Below are positions 29,901-40,599 of a stretch of 64,000 bases of DNA, piece by piece (the stretch's first letter is position 1; each line of letters starts with the position of its first letter). The notes under the pieces were generated by a model, which worked only from the letters and a program-made list of their open reading frames with translations, was not told where the DNA came from and made no database searches. Position numbers and translations under genes: made by a program. Origin of the DNA: Ecdyonurus torrentis (Eukaryota > Arthropoda > Insecta > Ephemeroptera > Heptageniidae); NCBI GenBank assembly GCA_949318235.1, contig OX439137.1, positions 17,384,171 to 17,448,170 on the forward strand, read 5' to 3'.

Positions 29901-30674
29901 TCAAAGCTACGACTTGCTCCGAGGACCTCGTGTCAAAGTTCATTGACCTGCTCAAGGTCGCGGTGTCCACTGAGAAACTGAAGCCAGTATGCATGAAGAC
30001 AGATATCAAAAGTGAGTAGGAGCAGCCGCGGTGAATGTTAATATTTTGTGTTCCATTCTATAATAGTGTTAATTAAAAAAAAACTTCTAAAAATTCATTA
30101 TGTACACAAAACATTCTTCAATAAATATTTCTGGCCTTTACTGAAAATTCCTTATAATTATTTTGATCATTCTTCAAAAAAAAAATATATATATATTTTT
30201 AAAGTGAAGCAATTTTATGAATTTAAAAAAAAACTACTACACTGAGGTCAGAAATATTTACATAAGAAACAATCAACACACTTTTACGTGTTTTAAGACA
30301 ACTTTTTACGCGATAACATCCTTAACCCAGTTATTGTATTTGTATGCAATCTGTATGCAAACTATTTATCCTTATGTTTACATAATTGCATTATTTACTC
30401 TCTCCCTCCCTCCCTCCCACTTACACACTTACTAACTATACTCCACTCTATGCTTACAGTCGGTAAAGAGACCATAGTACGACGTGACTGTGCCATGGTT
30501 CCAGTGACAAACCTTCAATTCCAAGCCAACTGTCAGAAGATGTCTCAGGACACAGGTGGTGTCCTGCAGTACTGCGGTGTATGTGAGCAGGACGGATGCA
30601 ACCTGACCTCCAGACTGCAAGTAGCCTCAGTGACCGCACTACTAACCATCTCTCTCTTGATCAACCTACTCTAG
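23997..30674 (+). CDS. Ly6/uPAR-type GPI-anchored protein (predicted 157 aa, 3 exons)
   Basis: Exons are 23997-24060, 29817-30011 and 30460-30674; both introns are phase 1 and the joins are clean. Residues 1 to about 22 form a signal peptide (STLLFSFVLLLAIF). The mature part starts ALKCYQC, the typical Ly6 opening, contains ten cysteines, and ends CGVCEQDGCNLTS, the typical CxxDxCN signature with an N-glycosylation sequon. The last 17 or so residues (VASVTALLTISLLINLL) are hydrophobic and fit a GPI-attachment signal. Expected at the cell surface as a three-finger fold. Insect relatives regulate ion channels or septate junctions, but the sequence does not say which. Length is normal for the family. 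Intron one (5.8 kb) is packed with transposon copies. Confidence 0.88.
24620..24800. other. Small GC-richer island in the Ly6 intron
   Basis: A stretch with GCTCGAGGTAAAGTAGCTCG and TTACCTCGATATTTACCGC stands out from the AT-rich surroundings. No frame, tRNA shape or repeat partner was recognised. Confidence 0.3.
25240..25332. repeat. Short tandem repeat of TAGTAATATTGA
   Basis: About seven imperfect 12-15 bp units of TAGTAATATTGA/TTAA type. Confidence 0.8.
25405..25605. repeat. Dispersed repeat R5, copy 1
   Basis: Landmarks are AAGTATGTCTAGTATTTCTG, TTAAACTTCTCAAAAATCG, AATAGTTTTCTTG, an A/G-rich run, then GTTAAATTA and CCCCGC...TCGCTAAAC. Relatives are at about 51800-51960, 57270-57455, 58010-58160, 58990-59245 and 62455-62600. 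Confidence 0.65.
25631..25780 (+). repeat. Repeat R1, truncated copy
   Basis: Begins AAGGAATAGACCAGG and matches the first 150 bp of the copy at 26396. Confidence 0.7.
25890..26098. mobile_element. MITE family R2, partial copy
   Basis: R2 is the commonest element here, about 310 bp. One end reads TAGGGTGTATGCATTCATGT (or GGGTGGTTTCATTCATG) with ATGGCGTCGACTT. The middle has TTTTTGAGAGCATTGATG. The other end has ATGCTGAGCAATGTTATTCA, GCGCATTAAATATGACGTCA and CACCCTATA. This copy keeps the half ending ATGCATACACCCTATATA. Confidence 0.75.
26396..26745 (+). repeat. Repeat R1, full copy
   Basis: The clearest plus-strand copy, from AAGGAATAGACCAGAG to about ATGTGGTCTATG, with GTGGGGCTACATTAACATTC inside. 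Confidence 0.8.
26943..27263. mobile_element. MITE R2, full copy
   Basis: Runs from TATAGGGTGTATATGCGGAT to ATGCATACACTCTATAG, with TA at both ends. Confidence 0.8.
27351..27662. mobile_element. MITE R2, full copy (GGTGGTTTCATTC subtype)
   Basis: From GTGTACGCATGACGTCATTC to AATGAAACCACCCTATAG. In tandem with the previous copy across an A-rich spacer. Confidence 0.75.
28118..28392. mobile_element. MITE with long inverted arms
   Basis: The left arm GCGCTAGAGAACTTTAACAC continues to GCGACATCCCAATGTCTTAG. The right arm is its near reverse complement (ATGGGGATGTCGTTTCTCTG ... GGCGGCGC). Two CCAAT-type boxes (TAATTGGTTCC, GATTGGTGCC) lie in the middle. GC-richer than the surroundings. Confidence 0.8.
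28786..29097. mobile_element. MITE R2, full copy (GGTGGTTTCATTC subtype)
   Basis: From AATAGGGTGGTTTCATTCAT to GCACACACCCTATACAT, opposite in orientation to the two copies upstream. Confidence 0.8.
29100..29816. other. End of the first Ly6 intron, nothing recognised
   Basis: AT-rich intron sequence with a partial R1-like segment around 29500-29590 (AAATGTTGTAAAGTAGGCAA, TGACGTCAGG) and an acceptor TTTGCTACACAG at 29816. Confidence 0.5.
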
Positions 30675-30687
30675 ATTCAAGGTACAT

Positions 30688-30898
30688 ATATAAGAAGTTA
30701 GATGCTTCGGAAAAAGTTTTGGCCAAGGTCGCGCAGCTTAAAGATATTCACCAATGACGTCATATCACCACTAACAATTTTGTTCACCTTATCAGTGACG
30801 TAACTGGTGAACATATTGGCTTAGAACCAAGTACAATCCATCGCAAAATAAAATCTAATGCGTGAGTTTTGTGCTTCGCCCAACTTCTTTATTTATGA
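30688..30898. repeat. Dispersed repeat, copy 2, in the Ly6 3' region
   Basis: Second copy of the 7437-7660 repeat, starting 13 bases after the Ly6 stop codon. It contains AATAAA at 30847-30852, which could serve as the Ly6 poly(A) signal. Confidence 0.7.
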
Positions 30899-31129
30899 AC
30901 CTTTTTGCTCTAGAATATACAAATTTTAAGAGTGAAACCCAGACCTTGAAAATTTTAAATATCGAGGAATGAGAACAAATAACTTAATTATGTAATTTAT
31001 ATGCTGCACTTATGTAATTTGGCATAAATTATACTGAACAACATAATATTTATGTTATTGTAACATATATTAATTGTAAACAATCTCATATGTATTGAAA
31101 AAATAATGCTGAAAATGAGTAAGTATAGA

Positions 31130-31396
31130 ATTGTTCACTTTAAAAATTGGTGCATTACTTTAGTTATTTATTCTAACTTTTTTAAGAAAATCACTTTTAA
31201 GTTCTTTTGAGCAGCTAAAATAATGCATTTTATCAAATTATTAAAAATAGCTTATTCAGTTCTTTTAAGTTAAAATAGCTATTGTGTAATAATTTGCTAA
31301 AATGCATTATTTTAGCTACTCATAATAACTTAAAAGTGTTTATCTTAAATAAGTTAGGATTTTTAACTAAAGTAATTAATTTATTTTAGAGTGGTG
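31130..31396. mobile_element. MITE R4, copy 2
   Basis: Matches 19660-19928: TTACTTTAGTTA, CACTTTTAAGTTC, AATGCATTTTATC and the inverted counterparts, ending ATTTTAGAGTG. Confidence 0.7.
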
Positions 31397-31399
31397 TGT

Positions 31400-32525
31400 T
31401 CCAATTGTGTGCATAAATTATAGATAAACCATTACTAGAATAAAGAGAGAGAGATTTTACCACAACCTTACTTGTACTCTTTTTATCTCCTGTTCTCATC
31501 AAGATAGAAATAAAATTTAGCAGGTATTGCACGTCGCGCGATGTTTTATGAGTAATTGACACAGGTATCTGCAGATCTTCTTTAATAGACAGACGACACT
31601 TTTATATTGTTGCTGAATGGTGACCAAACATACAGTAATTGTAATTACTAATTAGCAAAAGCTATCAATAGCAATATTCAAAAAGTTCTGAAAAAATAAT
31701 AATAGTAATGATAATTCATGATAATATTCAATTATTAGTAATTAACCTGCGTACCTTTGATTAACCTGTAATAAATGTAAGACATAGTAAACTGTTTCAT
31801 CTTTATAAAAATTAAATATTCATAATAAGAATTTTATAGTTGTGTGTGTGTATGTGAATATAAAAAATATTAAAGTATATAATATAATGTATAGCTGATG
31901 TTGTAGCTAAAAATGTGTCTAATTTTATAAATATAAAATTAAAAAAAAAAACTAATCTTGAATTTTTATTTTTGAGTTACTGGAAAGCAATTGCCAATTA
32001 TTTACCCTGGCTTATTGTTGCAAGACTTAAAGGCAACTAATATTTAATAACCTGTTTTAATTGACAAAATTTGAATGAAATAGATAGAAACGTTGCAGTA
32101 AAAACAGAAAATATTGTAAAAGCGAAATGCAAATAAATAAAAGTGGCATTATATCCAAAGAGGGGTCATAAATATTTTCATTATTTTCTTTTACTTGTAA
32201 ATTTTATTATTTATTACTAATATTATAATTATGTAAAGGTAAAATGCTTGCCGAATATAGCTTCTCATAGCAATTTTGGTACAGTTAAAAAAAAAGTTAC
32301 AAAGTGATTTTGATTCTATTTTAGAATGCGGTCAAATGATAGGAAATTTAAAATTATAAGAAAAAAGTAAAGTTATGCAAATTTTAAATAAATATATATA
32401 AATATACTGTTAAAAATATTAGCCTTATTTTGCATATAATAATAAATGCTTGCATAATTTTTGTATTAGTTATACAAGTGAATATGCTGAACAGGTTAGT
32501 AAATATAATTGTCTTTGGTCTTGCA
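31400..32525. other. Non-coding AT-rich stretch
   Basis: No exon-like segment, RNA gene or repeat partner recognised. Confidence 0.5.
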
Positions 32526-32531
32526 ATTGAT

Positions 32532-32961
32532 CAATAAGCAAAAATTATCATTTCGATTTAACTGATTCTCGTTGAAAATGAAAAGTCTCTCCATTAATTT
32601 GAAACGTCCCTGATCAATATCAATTGACATTTTTGCATCATTTTGTTCGAGTTGTGAAAAAATCAATTGATCAAACTTGTCATTTCATACGAGATGTCTT
32701 TATCATTTCAATTCAAATGAGTGCTAAATATCAATTGATATTTTTATTGTATATCATTTAAATTCAAAAGAGTGCTAAATATCAATTGATATTTTTATCG
32801 CATATCATTTAAGTTACAAAGACTGATCAAAATCAATTGATTTTTTTTAGAAAAAAAAAATTTTAATTAATTTTATAAAAAAATAGCAAATGCGGTTATT
32901 TTAAATAATGTATAAAACTTGAGAAAGTGTTTTTTAGTAATTGTTAATTTTATAATGCTAA

Positions 32962-33017
<56 letters not shown>

Positions 33018-33675
33018 AATATAGCAGCACTTCATATTTAATTTATTATTATATATTTAAGTTATAATTAAAAAGTTCCTTAAGATGGTAAAAATTAAAA
33101 AATTAAAGCTCCCATTAAAATTAAAACACCAAAATATCGTATAATTAAATTGTCATTTCAATTTGAAATGACATGAGAAAATATCAATTGATATTTTTGT
33201 ACCATCTGATCAAGTCACGTGATATAAATAGGCCAATCAACCTGCATTGCCATTTCAAATAAAATAACGGTCACTTTTGTGAAGAGAAGCTTGGAGTACA
33301 ACCTGTTTTCGTCGTTCTCCTCGATTTTAATGCAAATTAGTGGTATTTTTTCCAGTAATAAGATCAAAAATATTATTAAAATGTAAGTAAATATTTATGT
33401 ATTAATCTGCAATAGTAAAATTATGTTGGGTTAATAAGTTGTGTCTTTTTCTGGGTTTCAAATATGAGGCATGCTGTTGATGACGCGAGGCCAGTAATGA
33501 GATTCTGATCATTTTTTTTATTTTCAAGTAAAGATTATTGAAATGCAATTGAGCTGTTTTTTGATTTTAATTATATTTCTTGAATATTTAAGGTGAGTGG
33601 AATAAAAACTAAATATTCTTTACTGTTTTAAAGTTGAATTACAGATTAATTAAATATTAAATTTTTTCATTTGTT

Positions 33676-33708
<33 letters not shown>

Positions 33709-34412
33709 GTAACTAAAACTATAAAAATGTATTAAAATAATATAAAAGAAAAAATGGATGAATATAGACATAACAGTAATTATTTACTACAAAACTTTAT
33801 TCTATAAATTTTATAAATTCCAAAGATTAATTTATTATTAAAAAAAATTAAGATAATTAACTTATATATTTTATAAAATTTTTAATTAACCTGAACGTTT
33901 ATTACAAAAATATCGTTTAAAATTACATTTAAAAGTTAAATTGATTTCAGATGATGCAAATTTTGATGACTTGGAACGGGAAACATTTGATATTTTTGCA
34001 GTCATTGTCCATGTCAATTTATATGGAGAGACTTGGTAAAAATATCAATTAATAATGGAGAGACTATAGTAAAAATATCAATTGATATAGAGAGGCTTGC
34101 TACAAATATCAATTGATCTGCACCCTGAAATATCAATCGCAAATTGAGACAAAATCATTTCATTTCTATCGTCACACCATTGAAGTGAAAGGACATGCTT
34201 TTCATTTCAATGGTCAGACGATTAAAAATGAAACGATATTTTGATTCATTTCAATGGTCAGACCATTAAAATAAAAAGCATGTCATTTCATTTCAATGGT
34301 CTCGCCATTCAAATGAATGGAGTTTTGTCTCAATTTGCAATTGATATTTCGGGGTGCAGATCAATTGATATTTTTTAAAATTTCAATTGATAATTTTTGC
34401 TTGGGATGATGA
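32532..34412. mobile_element. About 1.9-kb element with TATCAATTGATA subterminal repeats
   Basis: The ends are AAGCAAAAATTATCA at the left and its reverse complement TGATAATTTTTGCTTGG at the right. The palindrome ATCAATTGAT recurs near both ends and in the middle (near 32665, 32735, 32783, 33185, 34078, 34108, 34364). ATTTCAATGGTC/ACCATT blocks repeat at 34150-34320. The middle has TATAAATAGG at about 33220, followed by a GC-richer stretch and a GTAAGT donor at about 33383. Poly-A (32968-33016) and poly-T (33681-33708) tracts interrupt it. No transposase frame, so it looks non-autonomous. Confidence 0.6.
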
Positions 34413-34487
34413 AGAATTTGACTGGGATTAACATATTATTAATTTGTTAAATAATTTGAGATCTGCTATAGTTTAAATAGACATTAA

Positions 34488-34808
34488 GGCTTGTATATAT
34501 GTCTTGTATCTCAAAATCTAAAAAGAAAATTGCAAAATGATGCCATTTGAAAGTTAACAGTAACAGTTACCTATGATAAAATATTCAGAACCCGTGACCA
34601 TCGGATAAGAGAGAAAATAATTATTGAAATTAACATGGGCTCTTATGGGACTAAAACTTCAAAAAATTATAATTTAAAATCTAGCATAGTGACCAACTAA
34701 TTTTTTTACTATTTTGAAGATACCTAATTCTAATGTATCACTGGGGGAAATTTCAGTTTTTTCTTTCTTTAATACTTTTTAGTCAAATCCCGCAGTACCT
34801 GATTTCAC
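34488..34808 (+). repeat. Dispersed repeat R3, copy 1
   Basis: A 320-bp repeat: TATCTCAAAATCTAAAAA, GAAAGTTAACAGTAACAG, AACATGGGCTCTTATGGGAC, TATCACTGGGGGAAATTTCA, GTCAAATCCCGCAGTACCTG. Copies are at 47886-48206 (-) and 57662-57964 (+). No coding frame; the class is unclear. Confidence 0.8.
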
Positions 34809-35105
34809 GCTTTAACCTTACGTTATCGAAACTGTATGAAAGAATGATACTTTTCATTTATGCATTCACGTATAGTGTATGTTTTGTTAGCATTTAATAT
34901 GGTACTAAATCAAGAAAACTATGGCGATTGAAAAAAATTAAAATTAGAATACTTAAAGTAAAAAAAAAAAAAAAAAGTTACTGATATTACCCAAAACTAT
35001 GGATATTATGTACTTTAAATATTTTAATATATGTTTAATTGAAGAAACTTTTAAATGTGTTTTCATATGTGCAAATTATTATTAGTGCATTGTACACCTG
35101 GATAC

Positions 35106-36582
35106 TGCTACTTTAAAACTTTAATTATTATGTTAAATTAATAAAAAATTAAATTTTTAGTAAATATAGATCTAAATATATAAATAGGGTAAAAAAACCG
35201 AAATCAACACTCTCAAGGTGTCTACTATCGTGCAATTTTGCCACTTAGATGCCACGATTTAACTCACCACCGTAATTAGCTATGTTCAAGGGATCGTAGG
35301 GAGGGATGCCCGATTGCTCGCGACATGATCCACAACGTGACTTATAGACGTTTCCGATGATCTGAATTTCGATCCTCCGGCCTCACGTACCAGAATCTCG
35401 TCTTTTCTTCAACACATCAGATTCCATGAACTAACTCTATAGCCGAGAATGACGAATTAACGTGCAATCTTCTACAAAGTTAAACTGGCAAGTCCCTTAT
35501 TATACATCTTTAGCTCCAAATCTTTAAGCCCTAACAGATAACCTAAAGAATTTGTCTATCCCGAATAATAACCGTACGTGTCACAACATAAGTCCTGGTG
35601 ACCATAGTCCCCCACTAATGTTAGTGGGGCTACATTAAATCAACTTTCATTCTTATGTTGAATGTTATATTTTTATCCAATGGCCGGGAGAGCAGTCACA
35701 TAAACATAGATGGCTGTCAACTTGGGTAACACTATTCAGTGTTTAGAGTCATTAGTGTTAAACTATTATTAATATAGGGCTAACAATTAAATATGACTCT
35801 TGCTCATTGCATCCTTTGCAAGTAAGAAACATTCACAAGAAATAACAATAGAAAACTTAGAAAAGTAGGTGAGAAAATAAACAAACTGACAGCTAAACAA
35901 TACTAATAAAGTGATAGCAGACGACTTTGTGTTCATGTCTACATTTAACATGCTTTCTTATAAGGTAAAAATGAAGTAGCTATATATAACTCAAGTAATG
36001 ATTATTTTTTGGAGCTGAAGTTCTTACTGCAGCTCAAAGCTTTTGTTTTCCTAGAGATCAATCAATTTGGTACAATATATATTTTCATCCCAGTTGATTT
36101 CAATTTCAGAAAAACAAAAACTTTAAGGCTCAGTAAGTAAGCAAGTATAGGCTCTGAAAGGCTACTCAAAAGGCCAGTACAATTTTCTGAACAAAAGTTT
36201 CAGTTTTTCAGAAAAGAAAAATACAGCTCCAAAAACTTATGAACATCGAAAGTTGTAAAAACATGGTTGTTGCCGTTATTTAAACCCATGCTATATGAGA
36301 ATAAAGTCGACGTTTAAAGCTAGAAACGGGTTAATCGTTTCAAAAGACAGGCCTTTTTTATTCTTTCTATAGATCCGCACACTGGCAAAGAAAAACAAGG
36401 TACTAAAAGTGTTTTGATTGCATATAACACGAAATTCGTTCTATATAATTTAAACGTAAAATAACTGATATCTTTTTGTAAAAAAATGTATACTTTTTAT
36501 TATTTATTTAATACTATTTATGTTATACGGTAATAATAAAATTTATTCAGTAAAATGCAGAGGCTATATACCTCTCTCTCTC

Positions 36583-36597
<15 letters not shown>
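35106..36597 (+). repeat. 1.5-kb direct repeat, left copy
   Basis: Nearly identical to 39105-40590 from TTTAATTATTATGTTAAATT to GCAGAGGCT and a CT tract. It includes a GC-richer block (35205-35620), a hairpin CCCCACTAATGTTAGTGGGG (about 35611-35630) and a segment related to the foldback element at 18064. The two copies flank 2.5 kb, so they could be LTRs of one element, or two insertions or a segmental duplication. Confidence 0.85.
35268..35361 (-). pseudogene. Exon-like fragment inside the 1.5-kb repeat
   Basis: Read on the minus strand after AATTCAG and before GTGAGT, this 94-base piece is open and encodes IIGNVYKSRCGSCREQSG followed by IPPYDPLNIANYG. The composition is more protein-like than anything nearby. 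The second copy (about 39272-39365) has one coding change (Pro to Leu). I do not recognise the protein. It may be a captured gene fragment or part of the transposon's own gene. Confidence 0.35.
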
Positions 36598-36654
<57 letters not shown>

Positions 36655-36661
36655 TATATAG
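36587..36661. repeat. (CT)n and (AT)n microsatellite
   Basis: A dinucleotide tract marking the right boundary of the left 1.5-kb repeat. Confidence 0.95.
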
Positions 36662-37800
36662 ATTTATAATATACATACACACACATATAATAAAGGCATC
36701 TCGTAGTGCATGTAAAAAGGCCAGATCTCGGTGATAGCTTTTATATTCTGAGTTGAGCTGGTGGAACTTGATATTAATATTACATTAATATTTTTAATCA
36801 AACCTGAAATAATAATAATTATAATAAAGATTTTATGTAGCAAATTATTATAATACAATCATTGCACATAGTCAAAGAAGGTTGCTCAACAGATAGAAAA
36901 AGGAAAGTTCATTTAAAATTTACGCCGAGTAAAAGATTATGATATAGACATAAAAAGCTAAATAAATAAGCATATAAAAAAGTACATTCACAACTAGATA
37001 ATAGTTTTGAACTTAGAGGAAGACAAATTTCTGACGAAAGTTTCCAACTTTTTGTATAAATTAACACTGCGGGAAAAAAAGAAGTATTGTAATAAGATGC
37101 TGAAATACGTGGAACAACATATTCAACACTATCTCCTCCACGCAATTTGGCTACTTTTAGTGCGTATGGAAACTCTAGTATCAGAGAATACTGGCATGTC
37201 AACATCCCCCTGGATACACTTATGTAGAATAATAACATCTTGGCGATACAACACATTGCTAATTGGGGGGAGTTTACACATTTGATTACATTTATACGTA
37301 AGCGAAACATACTGGACCTTTGCATGAACAAAGAGAAAAAGGTCAACCACACTATAGAAGCGAGGTGGACAAATTCACCGCTTTTACTTCGCGGGTTCTG
37401 GGTGGGTTTAATTACTTCATGGTATATTTAATCCTGTAAAATAAACAAAAATATAAAGCTGAAGCAAAAAATGATTTAATTTTATGTGCATCTTTTTTAC
37501 ATGGACACCATAAAAAACCTGATTATGTCCCTGAGTGACAACTACTTAAATTTAAAATATTTCCATTGCATTTAAAAATAAATTATTTACATATATTTTT
37601 AATTAATTTTCTAGCTGAATTGAGCCTAAAAGTGTCAGATCTACATCTGACCGAACAATGAAGTTAGCTGTAAGGATCAAACATGGGAAAATTTCAATAA
37701 AATTACATCGATCACAATTTAATACAGAATCAAAGATCTTTTATTTAAAACATTTCCTCACCTTAGGCACTTATCGCTGCTGGTGCGGATAAAAACCAAG
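36662..37800. other. Region between the 1.5-kb repeats, no recognised gene
   Basis: Contains a stretch (about 37000-37430) of more balanced composition with overlapping frames on both strands (up to 147 codons on the minus strand). None resembles a known domain or shows splice-supported extension. It may be the eroded interior of a transposon. Confidence 0.4.
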
Positions 37801-37915
37801 TTTGTATTTTTAGTAGGTTTGCTTACTTTCACGCATATATAACGGTTATCACGATAGCCGTAAAAACATGCGCATCTACATGTATCGCGATAACAGGTAA
37901 AAAAAACTCTGCTAT
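37800..37915. mobile_element. Degenerate copy of the 15630-15880 MITE
   Basis: Shares TTACTTTCACGCAT, GGTTATCACGATAGCCGTAA and TCGCGATAACAGGTAAAAA with the inner part of that element. Confidence 0.5.
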
Positions 37916-37929
37916 ACTACACCTAGAAT

Positions 37930-38405
37930 TTCCAATGTTCCAATGAGGAAGGTAAATTGAAACTTTTTTTGTTGAGTTTATGATATTTTTGGAAAGAGCT
38001 TAAAAAATTATGAGGCGTTATTTTTTCTTAGAGCAATTGGAGCATGCGAATTTTTTTCATTTAATTTTTGAAAATCGACCTAAAAAGCCTAAGACGTCAT
38101 CAGTCCACTTTTTTCTCGACAAATACTAATAGTTCGAGGTTCATTAACCAGTTTAATGAAATCAGCTCGTTCTCAGGATTTCAAAAAACTGGCTACTGAA
38201 CTTTCTACGGAAAATACTTTCCGAAATAAATGCCCGATTGATGACGTCACAGGCTTTTTAGGTCAATTTTCTAAAATTAATTAAAAATACTTCCCATGCT
38301 CCAATCGTTCTAAGAAAAAAACAAGTGCCTCAAAAATTTCCAACGCTCTTTTCAAAAATGTCATAAAAAGTGGGGGTTAAAAAAATTTACCTTCCTCATT
38401 ATACG
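37930..38405. mobile_element. MITE of about 470 bp with long inverted arms
   Basis: ATGAGGAAGGTAAATT at the left pairs with AATTTACCTTCCTCAT at the right. The arms continue through TCTTAGAGCAATTGGAGCAT / ATGCTCCAATCGTTCTAAGA and CCTAAAAAGCC / GGCTTTTTAGG, about 190 bp each. Confidence 0.85.
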
Positions 38406-38584
38406 ACATCTCTATTCGGATAAACTGATATTACATTTGTTTAGTTAGAACACAATATACAGATACATAACACATAAATATCAAAGAGTTAAGGACTCAA
38501 TTATCGGAATTGGAATCAGAGCGATCACAATAATGCCTATATGTCACATGTCAGTTGCAAAATATACTTGCAGAGAAGAGCATA

Positions 38585-38880
38585 CACTCTAAAAAATTGT
38601 GCATTAATTAGTTACGAATCCTAACTTATTTAAGATATACACTTTTAAGTTAATTTGAGCAGCTAAAATAATGCATTTTAGCAAATTATTAACAATATAG
38701 CTAATTTAACTTAAAATAGCTGAAAAAACTTTTAAAACGCAGAACAACTTAAATTAGCAATTTTTAATAACTTGAAAAAATGCATTATTTTAGCTACTCA
38801 AAATAACTTATAAGTGTATATCTTAAATAAGTTAGTATTCGTAACTAAAAGTAATGCATCATTTTTTTTAGAGTGTATAT
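38585..38880. mobile_element. MITE R4, copy 3
   Basis: The most complete copy: starts CACTCTAAAAAATTGTGCAT and ends TGCATCATTTTTTTTAGAGTG. Confidence 0.8.
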
Positions 38881-38884
38881 AATA

Positions 38885-38995
38885 GCTCTGTTCATTAAAC
38901 CGTTTTCTTACACCAAAAAATGCGCATTCCATATGTAAATAACCCAAGTTGATTGTCATTTTAGTACAGAGAACAGGGTTAACAAACAGCATTAA
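38885..38995 (-). mobile_element. MITE R8, reverse copy
   Basis: Carries CACCAAAAAATGCGCATTCC and GAGAACAGGGTTAACAAACAG; the reverse of the copy at 51443. Confidence 0.75.
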
Positions 38996-39104
38996 TATAT
39001 TATAGAGATTTAGTGCAGCATCACACTTTATAGTCACTCTCTGATATCAATATTTAATATAAAAATAGCTAGGTTTATATATTTGCTTAGAATGCAACTG
39101 CTGC

Positions 39105-40590
39105 TACTTTTAAACTTTAATTATTATGTTAAATTAATAAAAATTTAAATTTTTAGTAAATATAGATCTAAATATATAAATAGGGTAAAAAAACCCGAAA
39201 TCAACACTCTCAAGGTGTCTACTATCGTGCAATTTTGCCACTTAGATGCCACGATTTAACTCACCACCGTAATTAGCTATGTTCAAGGGATCGTAGGGAA
39301 GGATGCCCGATTGCTCGCGACATGATCCACAACGTGACTTATAGACGTTTCCGATGATCTGAATTTCGATCCTCCGGCCTCACGTACCAGAATCTCGTCT
39401 TTTCTTCAACACATCAGATTCCATGAACTAACTCTATAGCCGAGAATGACGAATTAACGTGCAATCTTCTACAAAGTTAAACTGGCAAGTCCCTTATTAT
39501 ACATCTTTGGCTCCAAATCTTTAAGCCCTAACAGATAACCTAAAGAATTTGTCTATCCCGAATAATAACCGTACGTGTCACAACATAAGTCCTGGTGACC
39601 ATAGTCCCCCACTAATGTTAGTGGGGCTACATTAAATCAACTTTCATTCTTATGTTGAATGTTATATTTTTATCCAATGGCCGGGAGAGCAGTCACATAA
39701 ACATAGATGGCTGTCAACTTGGGTAACACTATTCAGTGTTTAGAGTCATTAGGGTTAAACTATTATTAATATAGGGCTAACAATTAAATATGACTCTTGC
39801 TCATTGCATCCTTTGTAAGTAAGAAACATTTACAACCAATAACAATAGAAAACTTAGAAAAGTAGGTGAGAAAATAAACAAACTGACAGCTCAACAATAC
39901 TAATAAAGTTATAGCAGACGACTTTGTGTTCATGTCTACATTTAACATGCTTTCTTATAAGGTAATGAAGTAGCTATATATAACTCAAGTAATAATTATT
40001 TTTTGGAGCTAAAGTTCTTACTGTAGCTCAAAGCTTTTGTTTTCCTAGAGATCAATCAATTTGTTACAATTTATATTTTCACCCCAGTTGATTTCAATTT
40101 CAGAAAAACAAAAACTTTGAGGCTCAGTAAGTAAGCACGTATAGGCTCTGAAAGTCCACTCAAAAGGCCAGTAAAATTTTTCTGAACTTAAGTTTCAGTT
40201 TTTTAGAAAAGAAAAATACAGCTCCAAAAACTTATGAGCATCGAAAGTTTTAAAAATATGGTCGTTGCGGTTATTTACACCCATGCCTTATGAGAATAAA
40301 GTCGACGTTTAAAGCTAGAAACGGGTTAATCGTTTCGAAGGACTGGTCTTTTTTATTCTTCCTATAGATCCGCACACTGGCAAAGAATAACAAGGTACCA
40401 AAAGTGTTTTGTTTGCATATGACACGAAATTCGTTCTATCTACTTTAAACGTAAAATAACTGATATCTTTTTGTAAATAAATATATACTTTTTATTATTT
40501 TTTTAATACTGTATTTTTGTAATACGGTAATATTAAAATTTGTTCAGTAAAATGCAGAGGCTTTATACCTCTCTCTCTCTCTTTCTATGT
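39105..40590 (+). repeat. 1.5-kb direct repeat, right copy
   Basis: Same order and orientation as 35106-36597, with few substitutions and small indels. Ends in a CT tract. Confidence 0.85.
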
Positions 40591-40599
40591 ATATCTTTT

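Noticed and set aside
30432..30639. Minus-strand frames over the last Ly6 exon
   Set aside because: Shadows of the plus-strand exon, which has the CEQDGCN signature and a GPI signal.
32532..34412. CRISPR-like array from the regularly recurring ATCAATTGAT
   Set aside because: Spacing is irregular, the repeat is short and palindromic, and the DNA is eukaryotic.
35611..35640. Hairpin with GTGGGGCTAC as a Helitron 3' end
   Set aside because: The hairpin is there, but the expected CTRR terminus shortly after it is not.
36909..37352. 147-codon minus-strand frame
   Set aside because: No recognisable domain, no splice support, and competing plus-strand frames of similar quality; treated as unassigned.
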